The notes under the pieces were generated by a model that was given only the letters and a program-made list of their open reading frames with translations, had not been told where the DNA came from and made no database searches. Below, one piece after another: positions 36,873 to 45,005 of a stretch of 64,000 bases of DNA (position 1 is its first letter; every line of letters starts with the position of its first letter). The translations under genes were made by a program, and so were the position numbers. Origin of the DNA: CAWBQO01 sp963790965 (GTDB lineage: Bacteria > Bacteroidota > Rhodothermia > Rhodothermales > DASSAV01); NCBI GenBank assembly GCA_963790965.1, contig CAWBQO010000001.1, positions 434,001-498,000 of the forward strand, given 5' to 3'.

Positions 36873-37712
36873 ATGAACCGTCGACCAAGCCTTACCGACC
36901 GGGTAACCGCAGGCGATGCCGCTTTTGCCGGCGTGCGCGACCAACTCCGATTCCGGTACATACCCCTGGAGCGCATACGCCCCAACCCCGGCAACCCGCG
37001 CGTCTACTTCGACGAAGCGCAACTCGCCTCCCTCGCGGCGTCGATTAAGGAAGTCGGCGTGATACAGCCTATCAGCGTGCGCCACATCGGGGAGGATCAG
37101 TACGAAGTAATAGCAGGGGGGAGGCGCTACGAAGCCGCGCGACGCGCGGGCAAAACCGACATCCCCGCCGTCATTCGCGACGACGCGGCCACCGCCGCCG
37201 TGTCCTTGATCGAAAACCTGCAGCGCGAAGACCTCAATCCGGTCGAGGAAGCCATGGCCCTGCAACACCTCCTCGACACGGAAGGCATCAACCGGACCGA
37301 ACTCGCGGAGCGCATAGGACGGAGTCCGGCGTACATCACGCAGGTTCTCGGCCTCCTTGAACTCGACGAAACGATCAAGGAGGCTGTACTTGCCGGCGCG
37401 CAGGCGGCCAAAACGCAGCTTCGCGAACTCGCGAACCTGTCAAGAGAACGGCAGCGGGAACTGTTCGCCCGAATTATAGAAGGTGCCACCGTCCGTGAAC
37501 TCCAGGCCGAGCGCAACGCCCCTGTCGGCAAGCCCCGCGGCCGGACGCCTTTCTTCCAGCAGGTCGAACGCCGCTTAAAGAAGCTTCAGCCGGACCTGCC
37601 GGAGACGTCCCCGGATGACCGGGCCGCCCTGCGCGCCGAGCTTGAAAGCCTTACGAATGCTCTCGCCAAGTTCATGCGCGTCCTCGACAGAGTGGACGCT
37701 GGCGAGATTTGA
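36873..37712 (+). CDS. parB: ParB/Spo0J-family centromere-binding protein
   Basis: 279 residues. The N-terminal CTPase domain has IRPNPGNPRVYFDEAQLASL, the CTP-binding motif AGGRRYEAARRAG and SLIENLQREDLNPVEEA. The central helix-turn-helix (NRTELAERIGRSPAYITQVLGLLEL) binds parS, and the C-terminal part (about 225-279) should dimerise. The length is normal. It sits between parA and the iteron region, with its own AT-rich upstream stretch (TATATA near 36859), so it may have a separate promoter. The two palindromes upstream of parA are the best candidate binding sites. Confidence 0.93.
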   Translation: MNRRPSLTDRVTAGDAAFAGVRDQLRFRYIPLERIRPNPGNPRVYFDEAQLASLAASIKEVGVIQPISVRHIGEDQYEVIAGGRRYEAARRAGKTDIPAVIRDDAATAAVSLIENLQREDLNPVEEAMALQHLLDTEGINRTELAERIGRSPAYITQVLGLLELDETIKEAVLAGAQAAKTQLRELANLSRERQRELFARIIEGATVRELQAERNAPVGKPRGRTPFFQQVERRLKKLQPDLPETSPDDRAALRAELESLTNALAKFMRVLDRVDAGEI

Positions 37713-37785
37713 AAAGAACCGACGTTTATGGAGTCCCTGTGAACAAGGCACTTGCCGGCACCGCACCGCAACCTGGCCGAGCAAA

Positions 37786-37800
37786 CCGACACATTTGGGG
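37786..37800 (+). repeat. Isolated iteron-like copy CCGACACATTTGGGG
   Basis: Matches the iteron CCGACAGATTTGGAG at 13 of 15 positions. It lies 150 bases before the main array, on the other side of the AT-rich tract. Confidence 0.5.
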
Positions 37801-37851
37801 CTTTCCGCTTCGGTTGTTCTTCCAAAAGCCAAAGAATCAGTCCGGTTCTCC

Positions 37852-37878
37852 TTTGTATTTGTTTGTTTATTTGTTTGC
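37852..37878. other. AT-rich tract, possible DNA-unwinding element
   Basis: A run of repeated TTTGT/TTTAT units on the plus strand in otherwise GC-rich DNA, between the isolated iteron and the array. This is the usual position of an origin melting region. Confidence 0.45.
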
Positions 37879-37935
37879 TTCCTTTGGGGGCTGTCCGCAT
37901 GGTGCTCATTATAAAGAAGATAGCGGCTGCCGAAA

Positions 37936-38057
37936 CGGACGGATATGGAGCGTCACACCGACACGTGTGGGAAGAAAGACGGCAGGATTGGAGCGATCAA
38001 CGGCGATCTTGGAGCCGGGGGCCGACAGATTTGGAGAGGTGCCCGACAGATTTGGAG
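37936..38057 (+). repeat. Six-copy iteron array
   Basis: 15-base units begin at 37936, 37958, 37979, 38000, 38022 and 38043, so spacing is 22, 21, 21, 22 and 21 bases (two helical turns). The last two are identical, CCGACAGATTTGGAG. The others match it at 12, 10, 11 and 9 of 15 positions, with the TTGGAG/TGGAG end best kept. They should bind the initiator encoded downstream on one face of the helix. Confidence 0.8.
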
Positions 38058-38148
38058 TTGGGCTTGCGTTAGAGACGTTTTTCGCGTTCATTGTGCCAGC
38101 GAAGGAAACATCCTCGCCTGCATAAACATGCCTTCCACATGGTTTTTG

Positions 38149-38290
38149 CTCCAAATAAGTCGTAGATCGTCGAAAAGACGGGCATCATGACTCCAAAAGT
38201 GTCTGAGAAGCCGGATCACCGCAAGAAGAGAGACTCCAAATCCGTCGGTGATCGCTACCCGAACCCAAGTGATCGCTCCAAATTTGTCGG
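38149..38290 (-). repeat. Four inverted iteron copies upstream of or within the rep 5' end
   Basis: Reverse-complement iterons at 38149-38163, 38191-38205, 38234-38248 and 38276-38290 match the consensus at 12, 12, 14 and 14 of 15 positions. Spacing is 42, 43 and 42 bases, exactly twice the array period. Inverted copies at a rep promoter are the usual operator by which such initiators repress their own gene. Confidence 0.75.
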
Positions 38291-38324
38291 CGACCCACGA
38301 GATTTCCTCCCGGAGGAGTTGAAC

Positions 38325-39311
38325 ATGGGCGGCGGCAGCAGCGAATCGCAGCTCGAACTGCCATTTGCAAACCACCGGGTCGTAAAAAGCAACCTCTTCG
38401 TGGAGGCCCGCTACGACTGGTCGACGCAGATGCACCGCATCATCATGATGGCGGCCGCCCAGCTGCGCATCTCCGACACCGAGTTCGGCAAGCAGCGCAT
38501 CTATATCCGCGACCTGGCCGCTCTGGCGGACATCAATACGGGCCAGATTTACGAAGAGGCGGAGAAGGCTTGCCGGGCGCTCCTCGAACAGCGTCTCGAA
38601 GTGCGCGGTCCGGACGGCGAGTATCACGGCTACAACCTCATGTCGGATACGCACTTTTACCCGAGAAAGGGCTACCTGGAGATCCGGTTCAATCCGCACA
38701 TGAAATCGTTCCTGCTGCAGCTCAAGGAGCGGTTTACCCAGTACATGCTCCGCCAGGCGATGCAGCTTTCGTCGCCGTACTCCATACGTTTTTATGAGCT
38801 GTGCAGCCGGTGGGCGGATATCGGCTGGTTCGATGTGACGTTGGAGGATCTGCGGCTCACCTTCAAGCTCGAGCACAAGTACCAGCAAACTACGGATTTG
38901 CGCCGCCGAGTCATCGATGCCAGTCGGAAGGAGCTTAAGCGCAAGTGCGACCTGTACTTCGACTACACGCAGGTCCGCCGGGGCCGCGCTATCGTGGGGT
39001 TCAAGTTCAAAGTGATCCGCAAGCCGAAGGTTCAGGGCACCCCGCGCGAAGCGCCGCAAGCGCTCCCCCCGAGGCGTAAACCCTGCACGGACGACATCGA
39101 CCGCGAACTGCGGACCTTCCGGGCATTTCTCAACACACTTTCTCAGGATGACCGGCTGCAGTTGCAGGACCTCGCGCTCGACCACGTGCGGCGCGAGATC
39201 CCAACCATCGACGGATGGAATGCAACCGCGCGGCAGAGCATGGTCGAGGAGAAAATGCAGCAGATCTGGGCGATGGGGGAGGAGGGAGCCGACGCCGCCG
39301 ACCGCAATTAG
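38325..39311 (+). CDS. rep: Replication initiator, Rep_3 (RepB/RepE-like) family
   Basis: An initiator that binds iterons and opens the origin. With the start at 38325 it has 328 residues; the two winged-helix domains of this family are suggested by RVVKSNLFVEARYDWSTQMH followed by RIIMMAAAQL (about 18-47) and by the central YSIRFYELCSRWADIGWFDV with LRLTFKLEHKYQQTTDLRRR. The C-terminus is a charged tail of about 90 residues. GGAGGAG (38312-38318) stands 6 bases before this ATG. An ATG at 38187 would add 46 residues, but that stretch consists of inverted iterons, so it is more likely control DNA. The gene lies directly downstream of parAB and the iteron array, which confirms the assignment. 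Confidence 0.85.
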   Translation: MGGGSSESQLELPFANHRVVKSNLFVEARYDWSTQMHRIIMMAAAQLRISDTEFGKQRIYIRDLAALADINTGQIYEEAEKACRALLEQRLEVRGPDGEYHGYNLMSDTHFYPRKGYLEIRFNPHMKSFLLQLKERFTQYMLRQAMQLSSPYSIRFYELCSRWADIGWFDVTLEDLRLTFKLEHKYQQTTDLRRRVIDASRKELKRKCDLYFDYTQVRRGRAIVGFKFKVIRKPKVQGTPREAPQALPPRRKPCTDDIDRELRTFRAFLNTLSQDDRLQLQDLALDHVRREIPTIDGWNATARQSMVEEKMQQIWAMGEEGADAADRN

Positions 39312-39334
39312 CTGGCCAAGAGCGCATCCGGAGC

Positions 39335-39532
39335 ATGGAGGGTGCGCCGGAAGTGTACATGCGCCCGGCCCATAACCTGTCCAACCGCTCGCAAGAATGG
39401 CGTAAATTAAAGGCTGTCGCGGCCCGACGTGCGCTTCTACTGAAGTTCAGCACCCGCAAGCGGCCGAATGGGGCGGCGTTAATAGAGGCCGCGGAGAGTG
39501 TAATAGAAGTCAATACGAAATCTTTCTCATGA
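39335..39532 (+). CDS. Small hypothetical protein coupled to ugd
   Basis: An open frame of 65 residues starts with MEGAPEVYMRPAHNL and ends TKSFS, with its stop overlapping the ugd ATG (ATGA). It is basic in the middle and resembles nothing I know. The stretch could equally be the ugd leader and promoter, because TAAATTAAAG lies inside it. Confidence 0.25.
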   Translation: MEGAPEVYMRPAHNLSNRSQEWRKLKAVAARRALLLKFSTRKRPNGAALIEAAESVIEVNTKSFS

Positions 39533-40914
39533 ACATCGCAATTATCGGCACGGGCTACGTGGGCCTCGTGAGCGGCACGTGCTTCGCCGAAATGGGCAAC
39601 GACGTCGTCTGTGTGGACATCGACGAGCGGAAGGTCAACAAGCTGCGCGCGGGCGAGCTGACGATCTACGAGCCGGGCCTGGAAGTCTTCTTTGAGCGCG
39701 GACTCCGCGAGGAGCGCCTGCACTTCACGAACAACCTTCACGAAGCCGTCGACCATGCAGACGTGATCTTCCTTGCGCTCCCGACGCCCCCCAGCGAAGA
39801 CGGTTCTGCCGATCTTTCCTACGTTCTCGGCGTGGCGGGAAACATTGCCGCCTATCTTGCCGGGCAGGAATCGCCCGAGTACAAGATCATCGTCAATAAG
39901 AGCACGGTCCCGGTGGGCACGGCGGACCGCGTTCGCGAGAAGATGGAGGCCGAGGGCCTGAAGGCCGGCGAGGTGTTCGATGTGGTTTCCAACCCCGAGT
40001 TTCTGCGCGAGGGCGTAGCGGTTGACGACTTTATGAAGCCCGAGCGCGTTGTCGTCGGCACTTCCAGCAAGAGGGCCGCGGAGCTTATGACGCAGCTCTA
40101 CGAACCCTTCGTACGCCAGGGCAACCCGATCGTTGTGATGGATGAATACTCGTCCGAGATGACGAAGTATGCCGCCAATGCTTTCCTTGCGACCAAGATC
40201 ACGTTCATGAACGAGATCGCCAACCTTTGCGAAAAGGTCGGCTCCGACGTGGATAAAGTCCGCATCGGCATTGGCCTCGATAGCCGCGTTGGCAAGCAGT
40301 TTCTTTACCCGGGCATCGGTTTCGGCGGAAGCTGCTTCCCCAAAGACGTGCAGGCGCTCGCCCGAACGGCCGGAGAGAACGACTACGACTTCCAGATTCT
40401 CAACGCGGTGCTCGAGGTCAATGACCGGCAGCGCGAAAAGCTCGTTCACACCGTAAAGGACCACTTCGGCGGCAGCCTTCAGGGCAAGACGATCGCTGTC
40501 TGGGGACTCGCCTTCAAGCCGAACACGGACGACGTGCGCGAAGCGCCGGCACACGTCATCATTCGCGGGTTGCTCGAAGCGGGTGCCACGGTGAAGGCCT
40601 TCGATCCGGAGGCCATCGAGACCACCAAAGCCGTTCTCGGTGAGGAAATCACGTACACCGAGGATATGTACGATGCCCTCGAGGGAGCCGACGCCCTCGT
40701 GATCTGCACCGAGTGGAACGAGTTCCGCCGCCCCGACTTCGACGCCATGAAGTCGACGCTGTCCGAGCCGCTCGTATTCGACGGTCGCAATCTCTACGAC
40801 ACGCGGCGCATGGCGGAGAACGGGTTCCAGTACTACTCCATTGGCCGCCCGCATGTCGCCCCTGCGCACGTCTCGAACGTCCTCACCACCGCAAACGCCA
40901 ATGGTGCCGCATGA
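39529..40914 (+). CDS. ugd: UDP-glucose 6-dehydrogenase
   Basis: Oxidises UDP-glucose to UDP-glucuronate in two NAD+-dependent steps. 461 residues. The N-terminal Rossmann motif is IAIIGTGYVGLVSGTCFAEM; the catalytic cysteine is Cys269 in YPGIGFGGSCFPKDVQAL. The second nucleotide-binding region starts GKTIAVWGLAFKPNTDDVRE, and the end has DGRNLYD. The stop overlaps the start of the next gene (ATGA), so it is made together with the decarboxylase that uses its product. It supplies precursors for extracellular or lipopolysaccharide glycans rather than catabolism. Confidence 0.95.
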   Translation: MNIAIIGTGYVGLVSGTCFAEMGNDVVCVDIDERKVNKLRAGELTIYEPGLEVFFERGLREERLHFTNNLHEAVDHADVIFLALPTPPSEDGSADLSYVLGVAGNIAAYLAGQESPEYKIIVNKSTVPVGTADRVREKMEAEGLKAGEVFDVVSNPEFLREGVAVDDFMKPERVVVGTSSKRAAELMTQLYEPFVRQGNPIVVMDEYSSEMTKYAANAFLATKITFMNEIANLCEKVGSDVDKVRIGIGLDSRVGKQFLYPGIGFGGSCFPKDVQALARTAGENDYDFQILNAVLEVNDRQREKLVHTVKDHFGGSLQGKTIAVWGLAFKPNTDDVREAPAHVIIRGLLEAGATVKAFDPEAIETTKAVLGEEITYTEDMYDALEGADALVICTEWNEFRRPDFDAMKSTLSEPLVFDGRNLYDTRRMAENGFQYYSIGRPHVAPAHVSNVLTTANANGAA

Positions 40915-41864
40915 CGAACCGCCCACGTACGCTCATCACCGGCGGTGCCGGCTTTCTCGGTTCGCACCTTTGCGACCGCTTCATTGCCGAAGGGCATGAA
41001 GTAATCTGTGTGGACAATTTCCTTACCGGGCGGCCGGACAATGTTGCCCACTTGATCGGAAATGAACGCTTTTCCCTGATCAAGCACGACGTTACGAACT
41101 ACATCTACGTCGAAGGGAAGCTGGACAACGTGCTGCACTTCGCCAGCCCGGCCTCGCCCATTGACTACCTGAAGTTTCCCATTCAGACGCTCAAGGTCGG
41201 CGCGCTCGGCACCCACAAGGCGCTCGGGCTTGCCAAGGCGAAGAATGCGCGGTTCCTCCTTGCCTCCACAAGCGAGGTCTATGGCGATCCGCTCATCCAT
41301 CCGCAGCCGGAGGACTACTGGGGGAACGTGAATCCGGTAGGTATGCGCGGCGTCTATGACGAAGCCAAGCGCTTCGCGGAGGCCATGACCATGGCCTATC
41401 ATCGCTATCACGGCGTGCAGACCCGCATCGTGCGCATCTTCAACACGTACGGGCCTCGGATGCGGCTCGATGACGGCCGCGCGCTCCCCACGTTCATGAG
41501 CCAGGCCATGCAGGGCGAACCGCTCACGGTCTTCGGCGACGGCTCGCAGACGCGCTCGTTCCAGTACGTCGATGACCTCGTTGAAGGCATCTTCCGCCTG
41601 CTGCACAGCGAAGTGGAAGGGCCGGTCAACATCGGTAATCCGGACGAGATTACGCTTTCGCAGTTTGCTGACGAGATCATTGCGCTTACCGGCACGGCCT
41701 CCGGCATCGTCTTCAAGCCGCTTCCCAAAGACGATCCGCAGGTGCGCCAGCCGAACATCTCCCGCGCCCGTGAGCAGCTCGGATGGGAGCCGAAGATCGG
41801 CCGCGCCGAAGGACTCCAGCGAACGCTGGCGTACTTTCAGGAGCGGCTCAAGGAGACGACGTGA
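40911..41864 (+). CDS. uxs: UDP-glucuronate decarboxylase (UDP-xylose synthase)
   Basis: An NAD+-dependent SDR-type enzyme that turns UDP-glucuronate into UDP-xylose. 317 residues. It has the nucleotide motif LITGGAGFLGSHLCDRFIAE, the substrate segment HFASPASPIDYLKFPIQTLK typical of UXS (and absent from plain epimerases), the STSEVYGDPL loop, the catalytic pair Tyr149/Lys153 in GVYDEAKR, and RIFNTYGPRM. The start at 40911 overlaps the ugd stop. A terminator hairpin lies 17 bases after the stop. Confidence 0.94.
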   Translation: MTNRPRTLITGGAGFLGSHLCDRFIAEGHEVICVDNFLTGRPDNVAHLIGNERFSLIKHDVTNYIYVEGKLDNVLHFASPASPIDYLKFPIQTLKVGALGTHKALGLAKAKNARFLLASTSEVYGDPLIHPQPEDYWGNVNPVGMRGVYDEAKRFAEAMTMAYHRYHGVQTRIVRIFNTYGPRMRLDDGRALPTFMSQAMQGEPLTVFGDGSQTRSFQYVDDLVEGIFRLLHSEVEGPVNIGNPDEITLSQFADEIIALTGTASGIVFKPLPKDDPQVRQPNISRAREQLGWEPKIGRAEGLQRTLAYFQERLKETT

Positions 41865-41880
41865 ATCTTCCCGTGGGCGT

Positions 41881-41930
41881 GAGAAGGGTAGGGGAGGGGC
41901 CAAATGGCTGCCTCCCCTTTCTCATTTATT
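41881..41930 (+). terminator. Terminator after the ugd-uxs operon
   Basis: GGGGAGG (41891-41897) pairs with CCTCCCC (41911-41917), and the outer GAGAAGGG and TTTCTC extend the stem. CTCATTTATT follows. Confidence 0.65.
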
Positions 41931-41941
41931 GCCGTGCGCGC

Positions 41942-41970
41942 TTGCGGTTAACCGGGCGGATCGCTATTGT
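41942..41970 (+). promoter_or_regulatory. Promoter of the MalT/LuxR-type regulator
   Basis: TTGCGG (41942-41947) and TATTGT (41965-41970) are separated by exactly 17 bases and lie 44 bases before the ATG at 42014. Confidence 0.5.
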
Positions 41971-42013
41971 AGGTTGATTCGGACAGCCTGCTGCGGATCG
42001 GGGCCGCGCGTTC

Positions 42014-44743
42014 ATGCTTCTACGCACGAAACTATTCGCACCGCCATCGAGGCCGGACATCGTCCCGCGACAGCGGCTCGTGGCGTCGCTGAATGCCGCG
42101 CTTCCAAGCCGCCGGATGGGCCTTATAGCCGCTCCTGCCGGCTTCGGCAAAACGACACTCGCTGCAGACTGGCTCCGGCAGTGCGGCGCTCCCGGCGCGT
42201 GGCTCTCCCTCGACGCGGGCGACAACGACCCGGCGCGCTTCTGGCAATACATAGAGGCAGCCATCCGGACGGTCATTCCCGCCTTCGGAAGCGTAGCAGA
42301 AGGGCAGCTTCCCGGTGCGCCTTCGATAGACGACGTGCCGCTCCTGCTCGCCAACGAGCTTGCCGGAAGGGCCGATCCGCTCGTGCTGGTGCTCGACGAC
42401 TTTCACCTGGTCACGAACACGGACATACAGGCGGCTTTCGCGCAGTTCCTCGACGCGGCACCGCCTTCCGTGTTCGTTCTGATCGTCACACGGGAGGACC
42501 CGCCTTTGTCGCTGGCCCGGCGTCGCGCACGGGGCGAGCTGATCGAGCTGCGCGCGGCGGATCTGCGCTTCTCCCCGGAGGAGAGCCTCGCCTACATGAA
42601 CGGTACGATGGCGCTCGGGCTGACGCCGGAACAGGTCCAATCCCTCGAGCGCCGTACCGAAGGTTGGGCCGTGGGACTTCATCTCGCTGCCGTTTCGCTG
42701 CGCGGCCACGCAGACGCCGACGTATTCGTCCGAAACTTCTCAGGGTCCGACCGCTTTGTCGTCGATTATCTGATGGAAGAAGTCCTGTCGCAGCAGACGG
42801 CAGAGGTGCAGCGTTTCCTTGCTTCAACCTCAATCCTCGATCGCTTCTGCGCGCCGCTCTGCAACAGCGTCCTTGCCGCCGTTCCGGGCGGATCGGGAAG
42901 GGACGCGCAGGACATTCTGGATGACCTCGACCGCGCAAACCTCTTTCTCGTCCCGCTCGACGCCGAGCGGCGCTGGTACCGGTACCACGCGCTCTTCGCG
43001 GAACTCGTACGGATGCGCCTGCAAAGAGACGCGCCCGACCGGCTGCCCGATCTCCACCTCGCGGCGAGCGCGTGGTTCGAGGGCGAAGGCTCCACCGACA
43101 CCGCCATTCACCACGCCGTCGAGGCCGGACGCACGGATCTCGCGCTAAACCTGATCGAGCGGCACGGAACGGACATGATCACGCGCCTCGGAAGGCCCGT
43201 TCCCACCGCCTGGCTGGCCCTCGCCTCGGAGAGCGCCCTGCGGGAAAGGCCTCTGCTGGCGGTCGTCTATGCCTGGTCCACGCTCTTGCGCCTTCCGATG
43301 TTGGTGGCGGACGCCGAGACGCTCCAAACCGTCGAGCAGTCCCTCGAGTGGGCCGAAGCGCAGCTCGACGCGCTGCCGACGGAGCAGGGTGAATACGTGC
43401 GGCACCACGTCCGCCTCTGCCGGGCGCACCACGCGCGCTTCCGCGGCGACTTGTCGGATGCCGTCTCTCGTTCCCGGGAGTCGCTGGTCGCCATTCCGCC
43501 CCCGCCGCTGCTGTTTCGCAGCGCACACGCCTTTAATCTGGGCCTGTGCTTGATCGCGGCGCAGCAGCCCCGCGCCGCGCTTCAAGCGCTCCGGGAGGCG
43601 GACCGGTGGACGGAAGCCAAGAACTTCTTCGTCGCGGCGGGCACCGCCTATATGCGCTCGCTCGTCCACTACCGCATGGGCCATTTGCGCGAATCGTACT
43701 GCATATGCCGCGAAGTGCTGGACGAACTCGCTCCACCCAACGAATCCGACGCATTTCCGTCGTACGCGGGGAGTCATTACATCGGCATCGGACGGGTGCT
43801 CTACGAATGGAATCGGCTCGATGAAGCCGAGGAGGCGCTTCGTGCCGGTGTTTGGCACGTTGCGCGCTCGGGCGATCCGCTTATCGAAACGTCCGGACAC
43901 GTGCTCCTCGCGCGCATCCGCTCCGCACTTGGCGACGCGCAGGGTGCCGCCGAATGGCTACAGGTCGCGCGGAGACGCCTGCCCGTGGCCTCGGCGTGGT
44001 TCGACTGCGTGCAGCGCCAACTATCGCCGATCGTGGGCGCGCCGCACGAGGCGACCGACCTTCCAGAGGGTCCGTTCGATGCAGTCGTTGCCCGGGGCGA
44101 GTGGCGCTACGGCCTCTGGCTTGGACAGGTGCGCCGGCAGGTCTCTACGCTTTCAAGCCCCAAGCCGGTGGGAGAAGCCCTTCTCGGGGCGCTCGCGCTC
44201 CGCATCGGTGAAGCGGAAAAGGGCGGATGGTCGGACCGAGCTGTGGAGCTTTATCTGCTCCGCGCCCTTGCAAACAGGCACCTCTCGAATACCCGGGCGG
44301 CCTTCGCCGATCTCGAAGCGGCCTTACGACTGGGCCTCGCGGAGGGCTATCGACGCCGGTTTGTTGATGCGGGGAGCGGCCTGGCCGTTCTGCTGGAAGA
44401 ATGGATCGAGGCGGCCGCTGCCGGCAATCCCGACTCTGCGGCGTACGCGCTCGATCTCCTCGCCGGCTTCCCGCCTGAGCGACCGGCGCACACGCCCGGA
44501 TCGCTCGGACCGGCCGCAGAACCTCCCGGTGGCGCGCTGAGCGAACGCGAAGGTGAAGTGCTGGCGATGATGGCGCAGGGGCGGTCTAACCAGGAGATCG
44601 CGGACGAACTGTTCATCTCATCCGAGACGGTGAAGAGCCACGCGCGGAGTATTTACGGCAAACTCGATGTCAACGGCCGGATGCAAGCCGTGGCCGCTGC
44701 GCGCCGGTTGCACCTTCTGCCGATGCACCAGCCGATCTCCTGA
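42014..44743 (+). CDS. MalT-like STAND ATPase transcriptional activator, LuxR family
   Basis: A 909-residue cytoplasmic regulator. It starts with LLRTKLFAPPSRPDIVPR, the usual N-terminus of LuxR-type large ATP-binding regulators. Then come Walker A at about 40-48 (APAGFGKTT), Walker B (LVLVLDDFH), a winged helix/TPR-rich middle of about 500 residues, and a C-terminal LuxR helix-turn-helix (LSEREGEVLAMMAQGRSNQE, SETVKSHARSIYGKL) at about 840-900. Members such as MalT need ATP and an inducer sugar. No adjacent structural gene is obviously its target; the gal and uxs operons flank it. The frame is intact. Confidence 0.9.
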   Translation: MLLRTKLFAPPSRPDIVPRQRLVASLNAALPSRRMGLIAAPAGFGKTTLAADWLRQCGAPGAWLSLDAGDNDPARFWQYIEAAIRTVIPAFGSVAEGQLPGAPSIDDVPLLLANELAGRADPLVLVLDDFHLVTNTDIQAAFAQFLDAAPPSVFVLIVTREDPPLSLARRRARGELIELRAADLRFSPEESLAYMNGTMALGLTPEQVQSLERRTEGWAVGLHLAAVSLRGHADADVFVRNFSGSDRFVVDYLMEEVLSQQTAEVQRFLASTSILDRFCAPLCNSVLAAVPGGSGRDAQDILDDLDRANLFLVPLDAERRWYRYHALFAELVRMRLQRDAPDRLPDLHLAASAWFEGEGSTDTAIHHAVEAGRTDLALNLIERHGTDMITRLGRPVPTAWLALASESALRERPLLAVVYAWSTLLRLPMLVADAETLQTVEQSLEWAEAQLDALPTEQGEYVRHHVRLCRAHHARFRGDLSDAVSRSRESLVAIPPPPLLFRSAHAFNLGLCLIAAQQPRAALQALREADRWTEAKNFFVAAGTAYMRSLVHYRMGHLRESYCICREVLDELAPPNESDAFPSYAGSHYIGIGRVLYEWNRLDEAEEALRAGVWHVARSGDPLIETSGHVLLARIRSALGDAQGAAEWLQVARRRLPVASAWFDCVQRQLSPIVGAPHEATDLPEGPFDAVVARGEWRYGLWLGQVRRQVSTLSSPKPVGEALLGALALRIGEAEKGGWSDRAVELYLLRALANRHLSNTRAAFADLEAALRLGLAEGYRRRFVDAGSGLAVLLEEWIEAAAAGNPDSAAYALDLLAGFPPERPAHTPGSLGPAAEPPGGALSEREGEVLAMMAQGRSNQEIADELFISSETVKSHARSIYGKLDVNGRMQAVAAARRLHLLPMHQPIS

Positions 44744-44920
44744 CCCGGCACCCACCCGTGTACCGGCAGTGCCTGCCCCGCACGCCGTCAGGGCAGTTGC
44801 AGATTAGCAGGGAGAATTTTCAATCATACTAACGATTTAGCTTAAGCTTCTGCCTGTGCTGCTGATACTGCGAGTCGTATATTCAATTGCGTGGAATAAA
44901 TCGGAAGTGCGCGCACCGGG

Positions 44921-44953
44921 TTGCTCGCACCCACCCGAAAAGTCGTACCTTTG
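44921..44953 (+). promoter_or_regulatory. Bacteroidota-type promoter of the ROK regulator gene
   Basis: TACCTTTG (44946-44953) fits the phylum's -7 element TAnnTTTG exactly, with TTG (44921-44923) at -33 spacing (22 bases between). It lies 52 bases before the ATG at 45006, which supports that start over one at 44856. Confidence 0.55.
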
Positions 44954-45005
44954 CCATGCGCGGACCGTTCGTTGCGGCCTGGTGTTCGATTATCCGGTAT
45001 GCCCG

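Larger units (their letters stand above)
37713..38324. other. Iteron-containing replication origin region
   Basis: 612 bases between parB and the preferred rep start. It contains an isolated iteron-like copy (37786-37800), an AT-rich T/G tract at 37852-37878 that could be the DNA-unwinding element, a six-copy iteron array (37936-38057) and four copies in inverted orientation (38149-38290). TGTGAACAA (37738-37746) differs by two bases from the reverse complement of a DnaA box. Short plus-strand open frames here are not called. The combination is that of an origin controlled by a Rep_3-type initiator. Confidence 0.8.

Noticed and set aside
38187..38324. Longer Rep start at 38187.
   Set aside because: The added 46 residues are encoded by inverted iterons, and a stronger ribosome-binding site stands before 38325.
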